Positions 9,791 to 21,108 of a stretch of DNA of 64,000 nt are shown piece after piece. Below the pieces are notes generated by a model. The model searched no databases, was not told where the DNA came from, and saw nothing but the letters and a program-made list of their open reading frames with translations. The DNA is from Sympetrum striolatum. Lineage: Eukaryota; Arthropoda; Insecta; Odonata; Libellulidae. The stretch lies in NCBI GenBank assembly GCA_947579665.1, contig OX388351.1, forward strand, positions 60,334,939-60,398,938, written 5' to 3'. Made by a program: the position numbers and the translations under genes. Position 1 is the first letter of the stretch. The number at the start of each line of letters is the position of its first letter.

Positions 9791-11033
9791 AAGTTTTCGC
9801 AAAACTGTAGTGAATTGTGTTTTCATTGTTGCCAGTGAGCAGATTGTTACTGAGAAATTAAATAATTTTAGAGATTTGATCTTCATGTTCCTCTGTATAA
9901 AGTTGCACATAGTGAGTGACATAAAATTTTTCATAAAACCACCCTTTTGTAATTGATTTTCCTGTTTTAATTGATTTATTCTTCAAGTTGTTATCCAAGT
10001 TAAAATGTGTCTTACAATTAGTGTCTTATGATAGATAATTTTGATAATGCTTACCTATGTAAGCATTACGGACACTTTTTATTTAGTTGAAAACGTTTTC
10101 AATACTAGTTTTTGCATTCTCCAACTCACCACTTTCAGATTCACAAAAAATTGTCAATTTATCTACTCTGTTCGAAATATTTTTTGCTTATTCACAAGAG
10201 TACGCGGACTTATTGGTATGAATTTTAGAATACTTGAAAGTAATTTTGCATTTTATCAATCAGCAAGGTTATGAAAAACGAGAAAAAATTCATAATTACT
10301 AGAGATAGTACGCTCATTTTATGTTGATAATTTGTGAAAAGTTCTTCTGAAAAATTTAACTTATTTTTAAAAATTCACCTAAATGCAAAGATGATGGATC
10401 TCGGGCTCTTATAGATAAACTTATCCACCGATAGAAATGATTAAATGGAATAAGGGATTCTCTTTTGAAATAATCTTTCAACACGCACGCGCTCCTAGAA
10501 TCCGCTGATTATGCAGTACTTGTAACTTCTGCTGACCAAAGACGATATCAAATGCTCTCCTCGAAACAAAATCTCTTGAAAATTATGTAAAAGAATACCT
10601 TATAATGAGTTGGTGAGAAAATTTACCTAGGGGATGAGTTAGAGTAAGGAAACTAGGGGTAGCGTTTATACTCCCCCTAATGCATTGAAATTATGCTTGA
10701 AAAGGAAGAAATGTTTGTAATGAAGCGGTAGTGGGGGTAAATAATTTAAATAGAACTAAATGAGGGAAACTTTCTCATTTACTCCTACGCTTCGTCATTG
10801 AAGACTTGGTGTGACTTTGATTCATTCTTCCGTTTCAAGGTTTTGGAGTTATTCTTCCTGTTTGGAATTATTTCCTCCAAGAAGAAATACAGTAAAGTAT
10901 TAACAGTTTAAACAGAAATCTGAGTAAGTATCAGTTTATATACTTTTGAGTTATTCCCTAGTATTATTTTTTAACAATTTTTTCAAAAATTTTAGGATGG
11001 AGTAAGTTCAGTTGAACCCTCAAGTAGGCGGTG
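9791..11033. other. FASTK 3' UTR and intergenic A+T-rich sequence
   Basis: The 3' UTR probably ends soon after the variant polyadenylation signal ATTAAA at 9857-9862; no canonical AATAAA was seen close to the stop. Beyond this I find no gene. A 77-codon frame at 10041-10274 is probably chance. The last part leads directly into the polymerase relic and may be decayed 5' sequence of that element, but I could not recognise it. Confidence 0.4.
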
Positions 11034-12790
11034 ACCATTCGATCGTTGAGATTGACAGGGCCATAAAGGGTCGACTGCAAACCTACTGGTTGGTGAGTGA
11101 AGCGCATAAAGACCTTATATAATTTCTAAATTATACCTACTTCCGATCTTTTAATTCCGAGGATAAGGGATGAGCTAAGTAATTCTGCCATTAAAATTAA
11201 TATTGTGGTTAAGGCAAACTTTGAGAGGGGTGAGGAGACGATAGAACGAGCATTCAAAACGAGAAACGTTAGGGTTTTGCTAGCCGATGACGTTGGGGAA
11301 ATTTTAGAAAGTTTATTTGGAAAATTACTTAAGGAAAAATCCGAGATGCAGGTGAAGGGATCAGGGTGGGCGCTGAGTAAAATCTTGGGTTTAGAACTCC
11401 GAATTAATCGTTACACTCCGTTACGCGGATCAACCTTTATTGAGTTACCACCCAAGATCGCAAGCAGAAAATCCGTTGTAAATGTTAGGAATGACGATCA
11501 GTTTTGTTTTAAATACGCGGTTTGGGAAAAGAACATACATAAAGACCCTCAACGAGTCTACAAATATACTACGGATGAATTCGACAATGGGTACGATTGA
11601 GATTGTATTGAATACCCAGTCAAACTCTCCGATATTCCTAAATTCGAACGAACAAATAAAATTTCTATTAAGGTTTCGGGCTAGACGAAAAAAACAATGT
11701 CTATCCAATAAAAATTGTAAATACCGAGCTCGCAGATCATCGTGACCTATTATATATGATAAATGACAACACGGCTCATTATTGCTGGATTAAAAACTTT
11801 GAGAGTCTAATCCATCTTCAGATAACAAAAATGTCGTAGAATTTACATTTGCAAACGATGCTTCATGCATTATCATGGCGAAAAAAATTAGAGACGCATA
11901 CAGCAAACTGTAATAGTAAAAAAACCCGCAAGAATTGAGCTTCCTATCGAGGGGGATATGATATTAAAATTTACCAAACTCGGGCATTCATTTCCAGTTC
12001 CGTATGTAATATATGCAGACTTATAATGTATTCTCCAAGGTATCAGCTCTTGAGAATCTTTACCTAACGCATCCTACACGCACGCTATTCAGAAACACGA
12101 ACCACTCAGCTTTTGCTATGTTCTCATAACGCCCAATGGATGTGAGACACCACAGCTTTACCGAGGTCCCAAACCGCACAGGTCTTTATGCAGAAAATAA
12201 AAGAGGAAGCAGAGAGAGTATTCAAGTTGCATAAAGACGTTGTTCCAATGGAATCGCTTAGCCCGGAAGAAGAGGCAAATTTTAAGAATACGTTGTCTTG
12301 TCATATTTGTGGTAAAGAGTTGAAGTCAGATGCCGTTAGAGATCACGATCACTTGACAGGTAAGTATCGAGGGCCCGCACATTCGTTTTGCAACCTGCAG
12401 TACAAAAGGCCAAATTTTCTACCTGTGTTTATTCATAATCCTTCATCGTATGACGGTCATTTTTTGGTTTGGGAGTTAGACTATGATGATAAAAAAATTA
12501 ATGTGATTCCGAACACCGAGGAAAATTATATTTCATTCGCAAAGTCAATCGAAAATAATTTCACCATTAGATTTCTCGACACATGTCGCTTCATGCCAGC
12601 GTCATTAGCTTCACTGGTAACAAATTTAAAAACATTTAAATATACTAGCGGGGTATTCGGTGAAAAAACGAACCTAGTCACACGTAAGGGGGTCTTCCCA
12701 TATGATTACACAAGCTCAATCAAGAAACTTGAGGAAACATCACTTCCGGAGAGGGGAAATTTCTACAAAAGATTCCCACACATTTTTTGC
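11034..12790 (+). pseudogene. Polinton/Maverick-type (virus-like) protein-primed DNA polymerase B, broken and truncated
   Basis: Successive segments in shifting frames match the N-terminal and exonuclease parts of the type-B polymerase carried by Polintons/adintovirus-like elements. In order: an N-terminal segment near 11034-11110; GSGWALSKI and RYTPLRGSTFIELP at about 11365-11460; HYCWIKN near 11790; a zinc-finger-like CKRC patch near 11850; VIYADL at about 12003-12025 (Exo I); an HNH-like CHICG...DHDHLTGKYRG...CNLQYK at 12298-12400; NPSSYDGHF (Exo II) near 12440; a SLASL motif; and TRKGVFPYDY near 12690. The acidic partner of the Exo I Asp is replaced by a stop codon (TAA). Several frameshifts and stops break it, and the palm/polymerase catalytic motifs are absent because homology ends near 12770. 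The longest surviving frame is 12188-12829 (213 codons). The family replicates the element's own DNA; this copy cannot. It has no capsid or integrase gene beside it. Confidence 0.85.
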
Positions 12791-12829
12791 GTGTTTGTAG
12801 TCTTTTTAAGACACATGCTCGTCCGCTAA

Positions 12830-13382
12830 TCTGTTGTAAATCAAATCTGTGTTCGCATATTTCCTATATCGTAACAAAGAGCAACACAATAAATATATAT
12901 GAATAATTTTCTTTTTGAATTTAGTAACCCTGATTCGTGAAGTTGTTAGGCTGGATGTTGGTTAAGAATGGTATATTAATAACAAAAAGTTAAATATCAT
13001 CTGAAGGACTCAAGTTTAACACGATTCAAAAACATAATTTTAAATTATACTTTTACAGGTTGGTGACAGTAATTAATTTTACAATGCAAATATTACTAAT
13101 CGTATGTCATAGTCGAAAACGGCTAAACTGAAAGTTTCATAAAAAAATCGAAAAATTATATATACGCTATATTTTGACTTTTTTCGAAAGGAATGAAATT
13201 AATTTTCATTATTTTCCTATGGCATTTGAAACATAGAGTGACTTTGTTACTAAAAATCAATATAATAAAACCTTTTTACATACTCCAAAAGTTTGAAACT
13301 GCTAGGTTACTTATAAATAGGAAAAATTTGAAAGTTAATGCAATATTGGTACATAAATGTTTAAACATTTTTTAAATTATAA
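12830..13382. other. A+T-rich sequence between polymerase relic and repeat mosaic
   Basis: No gene seen. A 60-codon frame at 13193-13375 is Lys/Ile/Leu/Asn-rich as expected by chance in such sequence. Confidence 0.5.
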
Positions 13383-13607
13383 TAAATAGAAAACGATATA
13401 TGGTTAAAAAAGTTAACATTTATTTTTTTAACCCCCCTTCCTAGGTAAAGGAGACTTTTGCTAAATATAGTATAAGTATGATACTGAATTATATCTCAGC
13501 TTATGGTAATGTTACAGTTTACTTAGGGATATTTTTATTTTTCAGTTAAAAAAAATTCACATTTTTCTTGAGATGCAGCATTAATGCCAATATTTAATAA
13601 CGAGAGT
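13383..13607 (+). repeat. Duplicated block, copy 1
   Basis: This ~225-bp stretch (GGTTAAAAAAGTTAACATTT, CCTTCCTAGGTAAAGGAGAC and what follows) recurs in the same orientation at 16363-16589 with scattered substitutions. In both places it runs straight into the 51-bp tandem repeat. It is unrelated to the monomers of either large satellite. Confidence 0.85.
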
Positions 13608-14080
13608 AACAATTATCCTCGAGAGATGGCATTAGCGGCGAAGATAGTAAAAACAAAAGTTCCAATTTTCCTCAAGCGATGGCACTAGTGTCGAAGTTTA
13701 TAAACAAAAGTCCCCATTTTCCTCAAGAGATGGCATTAGTGGCGAAGTTTATAAACAATAGTTCCAATTTCCCTCAAGAAATGGCAATAGTGGCGAGGTT
13801 TATAAACAGAAGTTCAAATTTCCCTCAATAGATGGCATTAGTGTCGAAGTTTATAACCTAAAGTTCCTATTTCTCTCAAGAGATAGAACTAGTGTCGAAG
13901 CTTAAAACCATAAGAACCAATTTTCCTCAAGAGATGGCATTAGTGGTGAAGTTTACACCCAAAAGTTCCTATTTCCCTCAAGAGATGGCATTAGTGGCGA
14001 AGCTTATATACAAAAGTTAAATTTTCCTCAAGAGATGGCATTAGTATCGAAGTTTATAAACAAAAGTTCCAATTTTCCTC
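13608..14080 (+). repeat. 51-bp tandem repeat, about 9 copies (array 1)
   Basis: The unit reads TTTTCCTCAAGAGATGGCAT then TAGTGGCGAAGTTTATAAAC then AAAAGTTCCAA, period about 51 bp. Copies differ at several positions (GTGTCGAAG/GTGGCGAAG, AAGAGATGG/AATAGATGG), so it is an old, unhomogenised minisatellite. A second array lies at 16590-16840. Confidence 0.9.
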
Positions 14081-14694
14081 GTAAGTTTTATAGTCAATAT
14101 AGCGTTAATGTGAAAGTTTAATTTAAAAAGTTCGATCAGTAAATAGACCTTGCCATTTTCGACATATTCATGGGAATCGAATCTTTTTCGAGACGTTTAC
14201 TTCTAAAATATATCAATAATTAATACAATAGCAATAAACAATTAAACAATTAATTGATAAAAGTAAATAATTTAATTCAATAACTTTTTTATTTAAAAAA
14301 ATGGAAACGTATGAATTATGTCGATGTTAACAAAGGCGTACTTCAGCGATGGAGAATTATATTAATTTTTTTTTCGTAACTTTGCTACGTAGAAACATGG
14401 TTTTTAACACAGTTTGTAGTCAATTTTATGCACTAACTTCCTATTTATTTATTTCTTCCAAGTATTTTCAATTGCACATGAAGCGATGCAAAACGAAAAT
14501 TGAGTACACAACAAGCAGAATGGTGACGTCAAATTGTATTTAATCACCTAATTTCTCCAATACATTGAAACTTGTGATATTTACATCAAATTGTATCAAA
14601 ATCTACCCTTTATACATGCGTAATTTTTTCCAATGCGCAATATTTTTGATGATCATTTTTATATTTAATGTATCGGCTTTATAATCCTGAAGTG
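14081..14694. other. Spacer between 51-bp and 163-bp arrays
   Basis: A+T-rich, single-copy within the window, with no gene I can support. A 64-codon frame at 14349-14543 has no recognisable domain. This spacer is missing from the second copy of the mosaic (16.4-17.2 kb), where the 51-bp array abuts the 163-bp repeats directly. Confidence 0.5.
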
Positions 14695-16335
14695 GTGTGT
14701 GGAATTACTCGAAAAAAGGCAATATAGCTCCAAAAAACTGAGAAATTTCGCTAAAATACTTAGTTATTGATGATTTTTTCGAACTGTTCCGGAGAAAAAG
14801 ACGTTTTCGTTCATGATTTTAATACTTCTAGTCGAATTCCTCAAATAGGGTATAAACGGGATAAGAATTACTCGAAAAAGGCAAAATAGCGCCAAAAAAC
14901 TAAAAAACTTCGCTAAAATTCCTGTGTTATTGATGATTTTTTCGAACTTTTCCGGAGAGAAAGACGCTTTCGTTTATCATTTTAATACTTCTCGTTAAAT
15001 TCCTCAAATCGTGTATAAACGGGGTATGAATTACTCAAAAAAAGGCAAAAAAAACAAAATACTGAAATATTTCGCTAAAATACCTAGTTATTAATAATTT
15101 TTTCGAATTGTTCCAAAGAGAAAGACGTCTTCGTTCATTATTTTAATACTTCACGTTGAATTCCTAAAATCCAGTATGAAAGGGCTATTAATTACTCGAA
15201 AAAAGGCAAAATAGCGCCAAAAAACTAAAAAACTTCCCTAAACTTCCGTGTTATTGATGATTTATTCGAACTTTTCTGGTGAAAGAGACGTTTTCGTTCC
15301 TCATTTTAGTACTTCCCGTTGAATTCTTCAAATCGAGTATACAGGGGATATGAATTACTCGAAAAAAGGCAAAATAACGCAAAAAACTTAATAAATTTCG
15401 CTATAATACAGCGTTATTGATGATTTATTCGAACTTTTCCAGAGAAAAAGATGTTTTCGTTCATCATTTTAATACTTCTCATTGAATTCCTCAAATAGAG
15501 TATAAATGGGCTAAATATAACACGAAAAAAGGCAATATAACGCCAAAAAACTGAAATATTTCGCTGTAATTCTGAATTATAGAGGAATTTTCGAACTTTT
15601 CCGTAGAAAAAGACGTTTTCGTTCATAATTTTAACACTTTACGTTGAATTCTTCAAATCGAGTATAAAGGGGCTATAAATTACTCGAAAAAAGGCAAAAT
15701 AGCGCCAAAAACTGAAAAATTTCGCTAAAATACTTAGTTTTTGATGATTTTTTCGAACTTTTCTGGTGAAAAAGATGTTTTCATTCATCATTTAAATACT
15801 TCTCGTTGAATACCTCAAATGGAGTATAAACGGGCTAAGAATTACTCCAAAAAAGGCAAAATAGCAATAAAAAACAGAAACATTTCGCTAAATTACTTAG
15901 TCATTGATGATTTTCTCAAAATTTTCCGGAGAAAAGAGGTTTTCGTTCATATATTGATTACATCAAGTTGAATTCCTAAAATTGAGTATAAACGGGATAA
16001 GAATTACACGAAAAAAGGCATAATAGCGCCAAAAAACTGAACCATTTCGCTAAAATAGTTAGTTATTGATGATAATTTCGAACTTTTCCGTAGAAAAACA
16101 TGTTTTCGATCATCAATTTAATACTTCTAGTCGAATTTCTCAGATTGAGTATAAACGGGATAAGAATCACTCGAAAAAAGGCAAAATAGCGACAAAAAAC
16201 TGAAAAATTTCGCTAAAACTCTGAGTTATTGATGATCTTTTCAAACTTTTCCGGAGAAAAGGACGTTTTCGTACGTACATCATTTAAATACTTATCGTTG
16301 AATTTCTCAAATCCTGTATTAACGCGCTAAGAATT
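14695..16335 (+). repeat. 163-bp tandem repeat, about 10 copies
   Basis: The anchor GAATTACTCGAAAAAAGGCA recurs near 14702, 14865, 15028, 15189, 15352, 15515, 15677, 15839, 16001 and 16164, a spacing of 161-163 bp. Other conserved words are GCGCCAAAAAACTGAAAAAT, TTATTGATGATTTTTTCGAA and GAGAAAAAGACGTTTTCGTT. Copies are diverged from each other by many substitutions. No coding potential is evident. Confidence 0.92.
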
Positions 16336-16362
16336 ACAGAAAATTATACAAAATTACAGAAA

Positions 16363-16589
16363 TTATAGAAAAAGATATTTGGTTAAAAAAGTTAACATTT
16401 ATATTTTAAACCCGCCTTCCTAGGTAAAGGAGACTTTTGCTGAATATAGTATAAGTATGATACTGAATTATATCTCAAATTATAGTAATTTTACAGTTTA
16501 CTTAGAGATATTTTTAATTTTCAGCTAAAACAAAATTTCACATTTTTCTGGGAATGCAGCATTAAAGGCAATGTATAATAACGAAAGTA
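16363..16589 (+). repeat. Duplicated block, copy 2
   Basis: Direct-repeat partner of 13383-13607, sharing the GGTTAAAAAAGTTAACATTT and CTTCCTAGGTAAAGGAGACT words and the following ~200 bp with modest divergence. It starts immediately after the 163-bp array. Confidence 0.85.
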
Positions 16590-16840
16590 CCAATTATCCT
16601 CGAGAGTTTGCATTAGCGGTGAAGATAGTAAAAACAAAAGTTCCAATTTTCCTCAAGAGATGGAATTAGTGGCGAAGTTTATAAACAGAAGTTCAAATTT
16701 CCCTAAATAGATGGCATTAGTGGCGAAGTTTATAACCTAAAGTTCCTATTTCTCTCAAGAGATGGAACTAGTGTCGAAGCTTAAAACCAAAAGTTCCAAT
16801 TTCCCTAAATAGATGGCATTAGTGTCGAAGTTTATAACCC
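16590..16840 (+). repeat. 51-bp tandem repeat, about 5 copies (array 2)
   Basis: Same unit as 13608-14080. The first unit preserves the array-1 peculiarities (CCTCGAGAG, GAAGATAGTAAAAACAAAAG), showing that the block and the array were duplicated together. The array is shorter and ends inside a unit where a 163-bp repeat begins. Confidence 0.85.
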
Positions 16841-17208
16841 AAATTACTCCAAAAGAGGCAATATAGCGCCAAAAAACTGAGAACTTTTGCTAAAATTCTG
16901 AGTTATTGATGATTTTTTCGGAATTTTCCGAAGAAAAAGACAATTTCGTTCATCTTTGCAATGCTTCTCATTGAAATCCTCAAATTGAGTTTAAACAGGA
17001 CAAGAATTACTCGAAAAAAGGAAAATAGCGCCAAAAAACTGAAAAATTTCGCTAAAATTCTGAGTTATTGATGATTTTTTGGAATTTTTCCGGAGAAAAA
17101 GACGTTTTCGTTCATCATTGAAATGCGTCTCGTTTAATCCTAAGATGGAGTATAAACGGGCTAAGAATTAGTCCAAAGAACGCAAAATAGCGATAAAAAA
17201 CATGTCTA
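16841..17208 (+). repeat. 163-bp tandem repeat, two further copies
   Basis: Anchors AAATTACTCCAAAAGAGGCA (16841), GAATTACTCGAAAAAAGGAA (17003) and GAATTAGTCCAAAGAACGCA (17165) keep the ~162-bp period. The last copy breaks off after GCGATAAAAAACA and passes directly into inverted monomers of the ~164-bp satellite. Confidence 0.85.
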
Positions 17209-17698
17209 TAGAATTAGGTTAGATCTTGACAAAAAATTTAAATTGAATCAAATCTTGACGAGTTTTGCTCAATTTTTAGCAAAATCAGGCCAAAATCCTG
17301 GAATTGTACCAATTGATTTCGAGTTTTCGACGTTTTTTTGGTTTACTAACTTTTTAATTTACTAATTATTGAATACATCTATAGAACTTGGTTAGGTCAT
17401 GTCAAAACATTTAAAATGAATAAAAACTTGACTAGTTATGCTCAATTATTAGCAAAACATGGCAAAAAACTTGAAATTTCACTGATTTTTTTCGAGTTTT
17501 CGACAAGTCATGGGTTAACTGCTACGATAAATGGAATATTTCTTCTGAATTTGAAAAGATCTATTCAACAACTATATAATGAATCCAAACCTGACTAGTT
17601 TTGCTCGTTTTGTTTTAGCAAAATTGGCCAAAAACTTGAAATTTCACCGATTCTTTCCGATTTTTCGACGTATCTTGAGTTACCAGATACGTCAATAG
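17209..17698 (-). repeat. Three inverted monomers of the ~164-bp satellite
   Basis: Words such as TTTTGCTCAATTTTTAGCAA and GAGTTTTCGACGTTTTTTTG are reverse complements of the conserved core of the satellite at 22.4-50.9 kb. About three diverged monomers are present. The orientation is opposite to the main array, so the 14-bp minisatellite and the Helentron-like pair sit between oppositely oriented satellite sequence. Confidence 0.85.
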
Positions 17699-19920
17699 AT
17701 CTCGGGTCGTCGACCTTTAGTCATCGACCTATGGTCATTAACCTCGGGTCATCGACCTACGGTCACTGACCTCGGGTCATTGACCTCGTGTCATCGACCT
17801 CGGGTCATCGACGTCGAGTCATCGACCTAGGGTCATCGACCTAGGGACATCGACGTCGGGTCATCGACATCGGGTCATCGACCTTGGGTCTTGCATTCGA
17901 TCTCCCGGAGCCGACCTCACGGAGGCGATTGCGGGTCATCGACCTCGAGTCATCGACCTCGTGTCATCGACCACGGGTCATCGACCTAGGGTCATCGACC
18001 TAGGGTCATCGAACTCGGGTCATTGACCTTGGGTAATCGACCTCAGTTAATCGACCTCGGATCATCGACAACGGATCATCGACCTAGGGTCATATACCGC
18101 AAATCATCCTGGAGTCGACCTCCCAGAATCAACATCCCATATTCGACCTCCCGAAGTAGACATCCCGGAGTCGACCTCCCGAAGTCGACATCCCGGAGTT
18201 TACCTCCCTGAGTCAAACTCTTGGTTAAGACATCCAGAAGTCGACCTCCCGGAGTCGTCCTCCCAAAGTCTACCTCCCGGAGTTGACCTCCCGGACTCGA
18301 CCTCCCGGATTCGACCTCACGGAGTCAATCTCGGGTCATCAACCTCGGGTCATTGACCTCGGGTCATCGACCTCGTGTCATTGACCTTGGGTCTTCGACG
18401 TCGGGTCATCGACCTTGGGTCATTAACCTTGAGTCATCGACCTAGGGTTATTGACCACGGGTTATAGACCGCAAGTCATCCTGTAGTCGACCTCCCGGAA
18501 TCGACGTACCTGAGTTGACCTCCCGAAGTCGACATCATGGAGTCGATATCCCTGAGTCGACCTATCGGAGTCGACCTCCCGGAGTTGACCTCCCGGACTA
18601 GACCTCCTAGAGTCTACCTCATGGATTCGATCTCGGTTCATAGTCCTCGGGTATTTGAGCTCGGGATATCTACCTCGTGTCTTCGACCTCGTGTTATCAA
18701 CCTAGGGTCATCCCGGAGTCCAAGTCATCTTGGAGTCGAACTCCCGGAATCAACGTCCCGGAGTCGACATCCCGGAGTCTTCCTCCCGGAGTCGAAATCT
18801 TGGATTCGACCTCCCTGAGTCGACCTCCCATAGTCAACCTCCCGGAGTTGACCACCCGGAGTCGACCTCCCAGAGTCGACCTCCCGGAGTAGACCTCACG
18901 GAGTCAAACTCACGGAGTCGACCCCACGGAGTCGACCTCATGTAGTCGATCTCGGGTCATTGAACTCGGGTCTTTGACCTCGGGTCATCGACCTCGGGTT
19001 TTCGACCTAAGGTCTTCGACCTCGGGTCATCGATCTCGGGTAATTGACTTCTGGTCATCGACCTCGGGTCATAGACCGTAAGACATCTTGGAGTCGACCT
19101 CCCGGATTCGACGTCCCGGAATTTAAGTTTCGGAGATGACCTCCCGAAGTCGTAATCCCGGAGTTTACCTCCCCGGCTCAAACTCTAGATTTCGACCTCC
19201 CGAAGTCAACCTCCCGTAGTCGACCTCCCGTAGTCGTCCTCCCGGAGTCGACCTCCCGGAGTCGACCTCACGGAGTCGACCTCACAAAGTCGACCTCATG
19301 GAGTCGACAACCTCGGGTTATCGACCTCGGGTCTTCAACATCGGTTCATCTACCTCGGGTCATCGACCTCGGGTCATCGACCTCGGGTCATCGACCTCGG
19401 GTCATCGACCTCGGGTCATCGACCTCGGGTCATCGACCTCGGGTCATCGACCTCGGGTCATCGAACTCCGGTCATAGACCTCTGGTCATAGACCACAAGT
19501 CATCCTGGAGTCGACATCCCGGAATCGACGTCCCGTAGTCGACCTCCCGAAGTTGACATCACGGAATCGACATCCCGAAGTCAAACTACTGGATTCGACC
19601 TCCCGAAGTCGACCTCCCCGAGTCGACCTCCCGGAGTTGACCTCCTGGAGTTGACCTCCCGGAATCGACGTCCATGGGTTGACCTCCCGAAGCTGACATA
19701 CTGGAATCGACCTCCCGCAGTGGACCACCCGGAGTTGACCTCACGGAGTCGACTTCACAGAGTCGACCTCACGGAGTCGAACTGCCGGAGTCGAACTCAC
19801 GGAGTCGACCTCCCGGAGTCGACCTCACGGTGTTGACCTCCAGGAGTCGACCTCCAGGAGTTAACCTCAATGAGATTTTCTCACGGATTCGAATTCCTGG
19901 AGTCGACCACCTAAAGTCAA
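17699..19920. repeat. 14-bp CpG-rich minisatellite, two alternating unit types (2.2 kb)
   Basis: The array is built from two 14-mers that share their first half: TCGACCTCGGGTCA and TCGACCTCCCGGAG. A pure run of the first is seen at 19368-19460. The two types occur in blocks that alternate at least six times, and the block junction word AAGTCATCCTGGAGTCGACC recurs near 18105, 18475, 18720, 19080 and 19498, so there is an irregular higher-order unit of roughly 250-415 bp. Each 14-mer carries two CpGs, making this an isolated GC-rich island in A+T-rich DNA. Because 14 is not a multiple of 3, all frames encode a 14-residue repeat rich in Ser, Arg, Pro and Asp; these frames are by-products. Confidence 0.95.
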
Positions 19921-20039
19921 ACTGTATGGAAAAAATTCAAAAACCTCGTATTCGGCAGTAAACAAAAAAATCTGATGTGGCCAACACATGACTTTCTCCG
20001 TATTTATTGAAAACATAAGCCTATGCCGGTAATATATAA

Positions 20040-21108
20040 ATAACTCTAAGACAATGAGTGTTACAGGAAAATGTTTCATACAAGCTTTGCAGTAAAAAAC
20101 ATTATCTTCAACTTTGGTACATAATTGTATATACCAAAATTGCATTCTGATAGATATATGTATGAAAATCTTCCTTTTCTGGGTAAACAACAACTTCCGG
20201 TTAACCATTATTGAAGAATAACTCCTAAACAATCAGTGTTACGAAAAAATGTTTCATACAAAAGTTGTACCAAAGTACATTATCTATAACTTTTGTAAAT
20301 AATTTTATATACCTACATTGCATATTGACAGAGATATGTATGAAAAACTTCCATTTCTGGATTAACAACAACTTCCGGTTAACCATTATTGGGGAATAAC
20401 TCCTAAACAATCAGTGTTACGAAAACATGTTTTATACAAAAGTTGTAGTAAAATACATAATCTACAATTTTGGTGTGTAAATGTATATACCTATATTGCA
20501 TTCTGACAGAGATATGTATGAAAAACTTCCTTTTCTGGGTAAACAACAACTTCCGGTTAACCATTATTGAAGAATAACTCCTAAACAATCAGTGTTACGA
20601 AAAAATGTTTCATACAAAAGTTGTAGTAAAAACCATTATCTACAACTTTGGTACATAATTGTATATACCTACATTGCATTTTGACAGAGATATGTATGAA
20701 AAACTTCCATTTCTGGATTAACAACAACTTCCAGTTAACCATTATTGGGGAATAACTCCTAAACGATCAGTGTTACGAAAAAATGTTTTATACAAAAGTT
20801 GTAGTAAAATACATAATCTACAATTTTTGTGTGTAAATCTATATACCTATATTGCATTCTGACAGAGATATGTATGAAAAACTTCCTTTTCTGGGTAAAA
20901 AACAACTTCCGGTTAACCATTATTGAAGAATAACTCCTAAACAATCAGTGTTACGAAAAAAAATTTAATACAAAAGTTGTAGTAAAGTACATTATCTATA
21001 ACTTTTGTATGTAATTGTGTATACCTATATTGCATTCTTACAGAGATATTTAAGAAACAAAAATTTGTTCCGGATAAACCGTAACTTCCGGTTAAGCGGT
21101 ATTCTCCA
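20040..21108 (+). repeat. 178-bp core tandem repeats of element 1 (about 6 copies)
   Basis: The word ACTCCTAAACAATCAGTGTT returns every 178 bp (20220, 20398, 20576, 20754, 20932), each unit ending AACTTCCGGTTAACCATTAT. Units alternate slightly between a CCATTTCTGGATTAAC and a CCTTTTCTGGGTAAAC version, a hint of 356-bp dimers. Short minus-strand frames of 61 codons recur in the units but drift out of frame because 178 is not a multiple of 3. Confidence 0.9.

Noticed and set aside
11445..11745. Two 87-codon frames overlapping the polymerase relic
   Set aside because: The minus-strand frame is a shadow of it. The plus-strand frame at 11482-11745 only catches part of the relic after a frameshift and is not an independent gene.
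18537..19836. Several 60-93-codon frames on both strands with Ser/Arg/Pro/Asp repeats
   Set aside because: They are translations of the 14-bp minisatellite. Any frame through it gives a 14-residue periodic peptide, and both strands are open at once.
20225..20944. Series of 61-codon minus-strand frames that look like a repeated protein
   Set aside because: They are copies of the 178-bp core repeat of the Helentron-like element. The unit is not a multiple of 3, each frame closes after one unit, and no promoter or splice context is seen.
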